From NCBI GenBank assembly GCA_017450425.1, contig JAFSUV010000005.1, forward strand, positions 1 through 8,637: DNA of 8,637 bases, given 5' to 3'. The stretch comes from Kiritimatiellia bacterium. GTDB taxonomy: Bacteria; Verrucomicrobiota; Kiritimatiellia; RFP12; UBA3636. Every line of letters starts with the position of its first letter. Position 1 is the first letter of the stretch. The notes below the pieces were generated by a model, which did no database searches, was not told where the DNA came from, and saw only the letters and a program-made list of their open reading frames with translations. The translations under genes were made by a program, and so were the position numbers. Below, piece after piece: positions 6,926 to 8,637 of this stretch.

Positions 6926-7685
6926 AAAGCCGCTCCCCGGCAGACGGGCCGGTTTTCCCGGTGGCGCGGCGGCGCCCGGCCGGGCGTCGGTCGCGGCTGT
7001 CGCGGCGTACGGCTTCGTGCAGATCGCCTCCTGCTTTTTCCACCGTTCCGGCGCCGGCGCGGAAACGGCCGCGCTGTACGCCATGCCCGCGTGGAAAGCG
7101 GCGGCGGCCATCGTCGGAGGAGCCGCGCCGGCGTTGATTTTCGCGGCGGCGCTTCTGGTCGCCAACCGGGGCAAAGACCTTGCGCTCACGCATCCGCCGG
7201 ATTTCTTTTGCGCGTTCTTTCTTTTCGGACTTGCCGTCGCGGCGCCGGCGCTTTCCTTCTTTGCGATTCCGTTCGATCTGGCGCTCCGTTTTCTGGGCTT
7301 CGAGAACGCGCCGCAGCCGCTGATGGACTATTTCATGTCGGCGGGCGCACCGCCCGTCGCAAAAGCCGCAGTCGTTTTTTGCGTGCTTGCGATCGCCCCC
7401 GTCGCGGAGGAAATCGCATTCCGGGCGGTATTGTGGCGCGGGCTTGCGGCGTGGTTCCGCGACCTCGCGCCCCGCCGCGGCGCGCGAAAGGCGGAATGCG
7501 CGGCGGCCGTGGCGAGTTCGGCGCTTTTCGCCGCCATGCACGGCTCGGCGTGGGCCTTCGTGCCGCTCTTCGCTTTCGCGCTGGCGCTTTGCGCGGTTTA
7601 CCGCCGCAAATCGCTCCTGGCCGCGATCGCCCTGCATTCCGGCTTCAACGCCGGAAGCTGCGTGCTGGCGCTGACGGGGGCGTAG
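6915..7685 (+). CDS. CPBP-family intramembrane metalloprotease (CAAX/Abi-like)
   Basis: This 256-residue, strongly hydrophobic protein carries all three CPBP (CAAX protease / bacteriocin-processing) motifs. They are EExxFR at E165-E166-I-A-F-R170, a histidine after a small-residue helix at H209 (LFAAMHG), and HxxxN at H241-N245 (HSGFN). In Rce1-type enzymes the glutamates and histidines form the metal or catalytic site inside the membrane, so the protein looks catalytically intact. Known family members cleave prenylated CAAX proteins, process bacteriocins or regulate envelope and plasmid functions; the substrate here cannot be told. About six to seven membrane helices are predicted by eye. 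The N-terminal 23 residues are rich in Pro, Gly and Arg, presumably a cytoplasmic tail. The start at 6915 overlaps the previous gene by 11 nt; the next in-frame Met (M57) would remove the first helix. It is the last gene of the cluster and converges with the permease gene. Confidence 0.88.
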   Translation: MQPEKPLPGRRAGFPGGAAAPGRASVAAVAAYGFVQIASCFFHRSGAGAETAALYAMPAWKAAAAIVGGAAPALIFAAALLVANRGKDLALTHPPDFFCAFFLFGLAVAAPALSFFAIPFDLALRFLGFENAPQPLMDYFMSAGAPPVAKAAVVFCVLAIAPVAEEIAFRAVLWRGLAAWFRDLAPRRGARKAECAAAVASSALFAAMHGSAWAFVPLFAFALALCAVYRRKSLLAAIALHSGFNAGSCVLALTGA

Positions 7686-7701
7686 CGCCGCTTCTGCGGC
7701 G
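7686..7701. terminator. Hairpin between convergent genes, possible weak terminator
   Basis: CGCCGC (7686-7691) pairs perfectly with GCGGCG (7696-7701) across a TTCT loop, directly after the protease stop codon and 11 nt before the permease stop on the other strand. On the plus strand the nearest T-rich run (TGTTTCATTT) starts about 9 nt after the stem, and on the minus strand no T-run follows. It is a poor intrinsic terminator on sequence alone, but its place between convergent stops suggests a role in ending or stabilising transcripts. Confidence 0.35.
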
Positions 7702-7712
7702 GCGGGCCTGTT

Positions 7713-8637
7713 TCATTTGTCGAACCGGATCCTCGGATCGACGACGGCGCAGCACAAATCCGAAACGATCTGTCCGGCAAGCCCCAAAATGGAAGTGACG
7801 GACAAAAGTCCCAGAAAAACCGGGTAGTCGCGCTCCTCGAGGGCTTCAAGGGAGAGCGAGCCCATGCCGGGTATCTCAAACACGCGCTCTATCACGACCG
7901 AACCGGCGAAAAACACCGTCAGGATGCCGCCAAAACCGGTCGCCACCGGCACGAGCGCGTTGCGCAGGGCATGCGCCCACACCGCGCGGCGCAGCGTCGC
8001 CCCCTTCGCCAGAACCGTGCGCACGTAGTCCGCCGAGAGCTGGTCGAGAAGCGAGTTCTTTACGAGCAGCGTCAGCATCGCGAAGGCGCCGGCCATGTAG
8101 CAAAGCACCGGCAGCGCCATGTGCGCGGCTCGGTCTGCGACCTTCGCCGCCGGCGGCATCGCGGCGTACCCGTCGCTTTCAAGCCCTCCGAGCGGAAGGA
8201 TGTCCCAAAGGCCGTCCACCGTGCCGCAAAAAAGCGTCTTCATCGCCATTCCCAGGGCAAAGGCCGGGATTGCGTATCCGGCAAACACGACGACGGACGA
8301 CGCGACATCGAACCTGGTTCCGCGCCACACGGCCTTCGCCACGCCGAGCGGGATGCAGACAATGTACGCGAGGAAAAAGCCCGGTATCCCGAACCAAAGC
8401 GAAACCGGGATGCGGTCCCGCACGAGCTGCCAGGCCGTTTTGTCCGGGTAATGCCACGAGTGCGCCCTTAGCCCGCATACGTCGCGCACGAGCCATTCGC
8501 GGTATCGCACGTGCAGGGGCTTGTCGAAGCCGAAATATTCGTTGAGCTGCCTGCGCACGGTGTCGGTCGCCGTTTCGGGGCTGCCGCGCGCTCCGCCGCC
8601 CTCCACCTGCGCGGAGCCGCCGCCGCCGAGGCCGCGC
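7713..8637 (-). CDS. yejB: YejB-like oligopeptide/microcin C ABC transporter permease, N-terminus beyond window
   Basis: This is an inner-membrane permease subunit of a binding-protein-dependent peptide importer. About 307 codons are visible. The frame is open to the right edge, and the first in-frame GTG (at 8606) falls in a Gly-rich stretch well after where family members begin. The first membrane helix and start are therefore outside the window; E. coli YejB is about 364 residues. Numbering from that GTG, the YejB-specific features are FGFDKPLHVRY (25-35), RIPVSLWFG before the second helix, IPLGVAKAVWRGTRFDV (85-101), GYAIPAF (110-116), DILPLGGL (135-142) and the C-terminal end VDPRIRFD. 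The cytoplasmic coupling loop contacting the ATPase is AKGATLRRAVWAHALRNAL (200-218, about 8009 to 7953). The match to E. coli YejB is clear from memory and better than to DppB or OppB. No yejE follows it; the next gene downstream is the convergent protease. Confidence 0.9.
   Translation of the reverse strand, partial: RGLGGGGSAQVEGGGARGSPETATDTVRRQLNEYFGFDKPLHVRYREWLVRDVCGLRAHSWHYPDKTAWQLVRDRIPVSLWFGIPGFFLAYIVCIPLGVAKAVWRGTRFDVASSVVVFAGYAIPAFALGMAMKTLFCGTVDGLWDILPLGGLESDGYAAMPPAAKVADRAAHMALPVLCYMAGAFAMLTLLVKNSLLDQLSADYVRTVLAKGATLRRAVWAHALRNALVPVATGFGGILTVFFAGSVVIERVFEIPGMGSLSLEALEERDYPVFLGLLSVTSILGLAGQIVSDLCCAVVDPRIRFDK

Noticed and set aside
6020..7189. 389-codon minus-strand frame across the GYF_2 and CPBP genes
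   Set aside because: It has no recognisable domain, spans two supported genes, and its composition is typical of an antisense shadow.
8604..8606. GTG at 8606 as the true start of the yejB-like gene
   Set aside because: The frame stays open to the window edge, and YejB proteins have an additional N-terminal membrane helix and periplasmic segment before this point.

Overview
This window is GC-rich (roughly two-thirds G+C by eye, not counted) and almost fully coding. It comes from a Gram-negative (diderm) bacterium. The evidence is a lipoprotein signal peptide, an LplT/Aas-type lysophospholipid recycling protein (inner-membrane lipid remodelling), and a YejB-type oligopeptide ABC permease. A GYF_2 (DUF4339) membrane protein, a Sel1-repeat protein, a CvpA protein and the absence of Shine-Dalgarno sequences together make a member of the PVC group (Verrucomicrobiota, Kiritimatiellota or Lentisphaerota) my best guess. 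That assignment is weak and is inference only.

Layout. (a) 2-493, plus strand: the end of a Sel1-repeat protein, open at the left edge. (b) 528-4028, plus strand: one 1166-residue polypeptide that joins an LplT-like MFS lysophospholipid flippase, a PlsC-type acyltransferase and an AMP-forming acyl-ACP synthetase. (c) 4029-4104: a compact intergenic region. It holds a probable intrinsic terminator whose T-tail overlaps a candidate -35 box, followed by a -10 box so close to the next ATG that the transcript would be almost leaderless. (d) 4105-7685, plus strand: four tightly packed genes (2-nt gap, 4-nt ATGA overlap, 11-nt overlap) encoding a TPR lipoprotein, a CvpA-family protein, a GYF_2 domain fused to a polytopic membrane protein, and a CPBP-family intramembrane protease. 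(e) 7686-7712: a 27-nt gap between convergent genes, with a small hairpin. (f) 7713 to the right edge, minus strand: a YejB-like permease missing its N-terminus. No gap exceeds 76 nt, so there is no long empty stretch to describe. I saw no RNA genes, insertion sequences, CRISPR or phage features.

How the genes fit together. The fused protein should flip lysophospholipids inward and re-acylate them at the inner membrane. The four-gene cluster is an envelope operon in which every product is a lipoprotein or an integral membrane protein. I know of no named system with this gene set, and it is the best candidate here for something undescribed. The YejB gene belongs to a separate transcript that enters from the right. 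It is the last gene of that transcript, so its usual partners YejE and YejF do not follow it.
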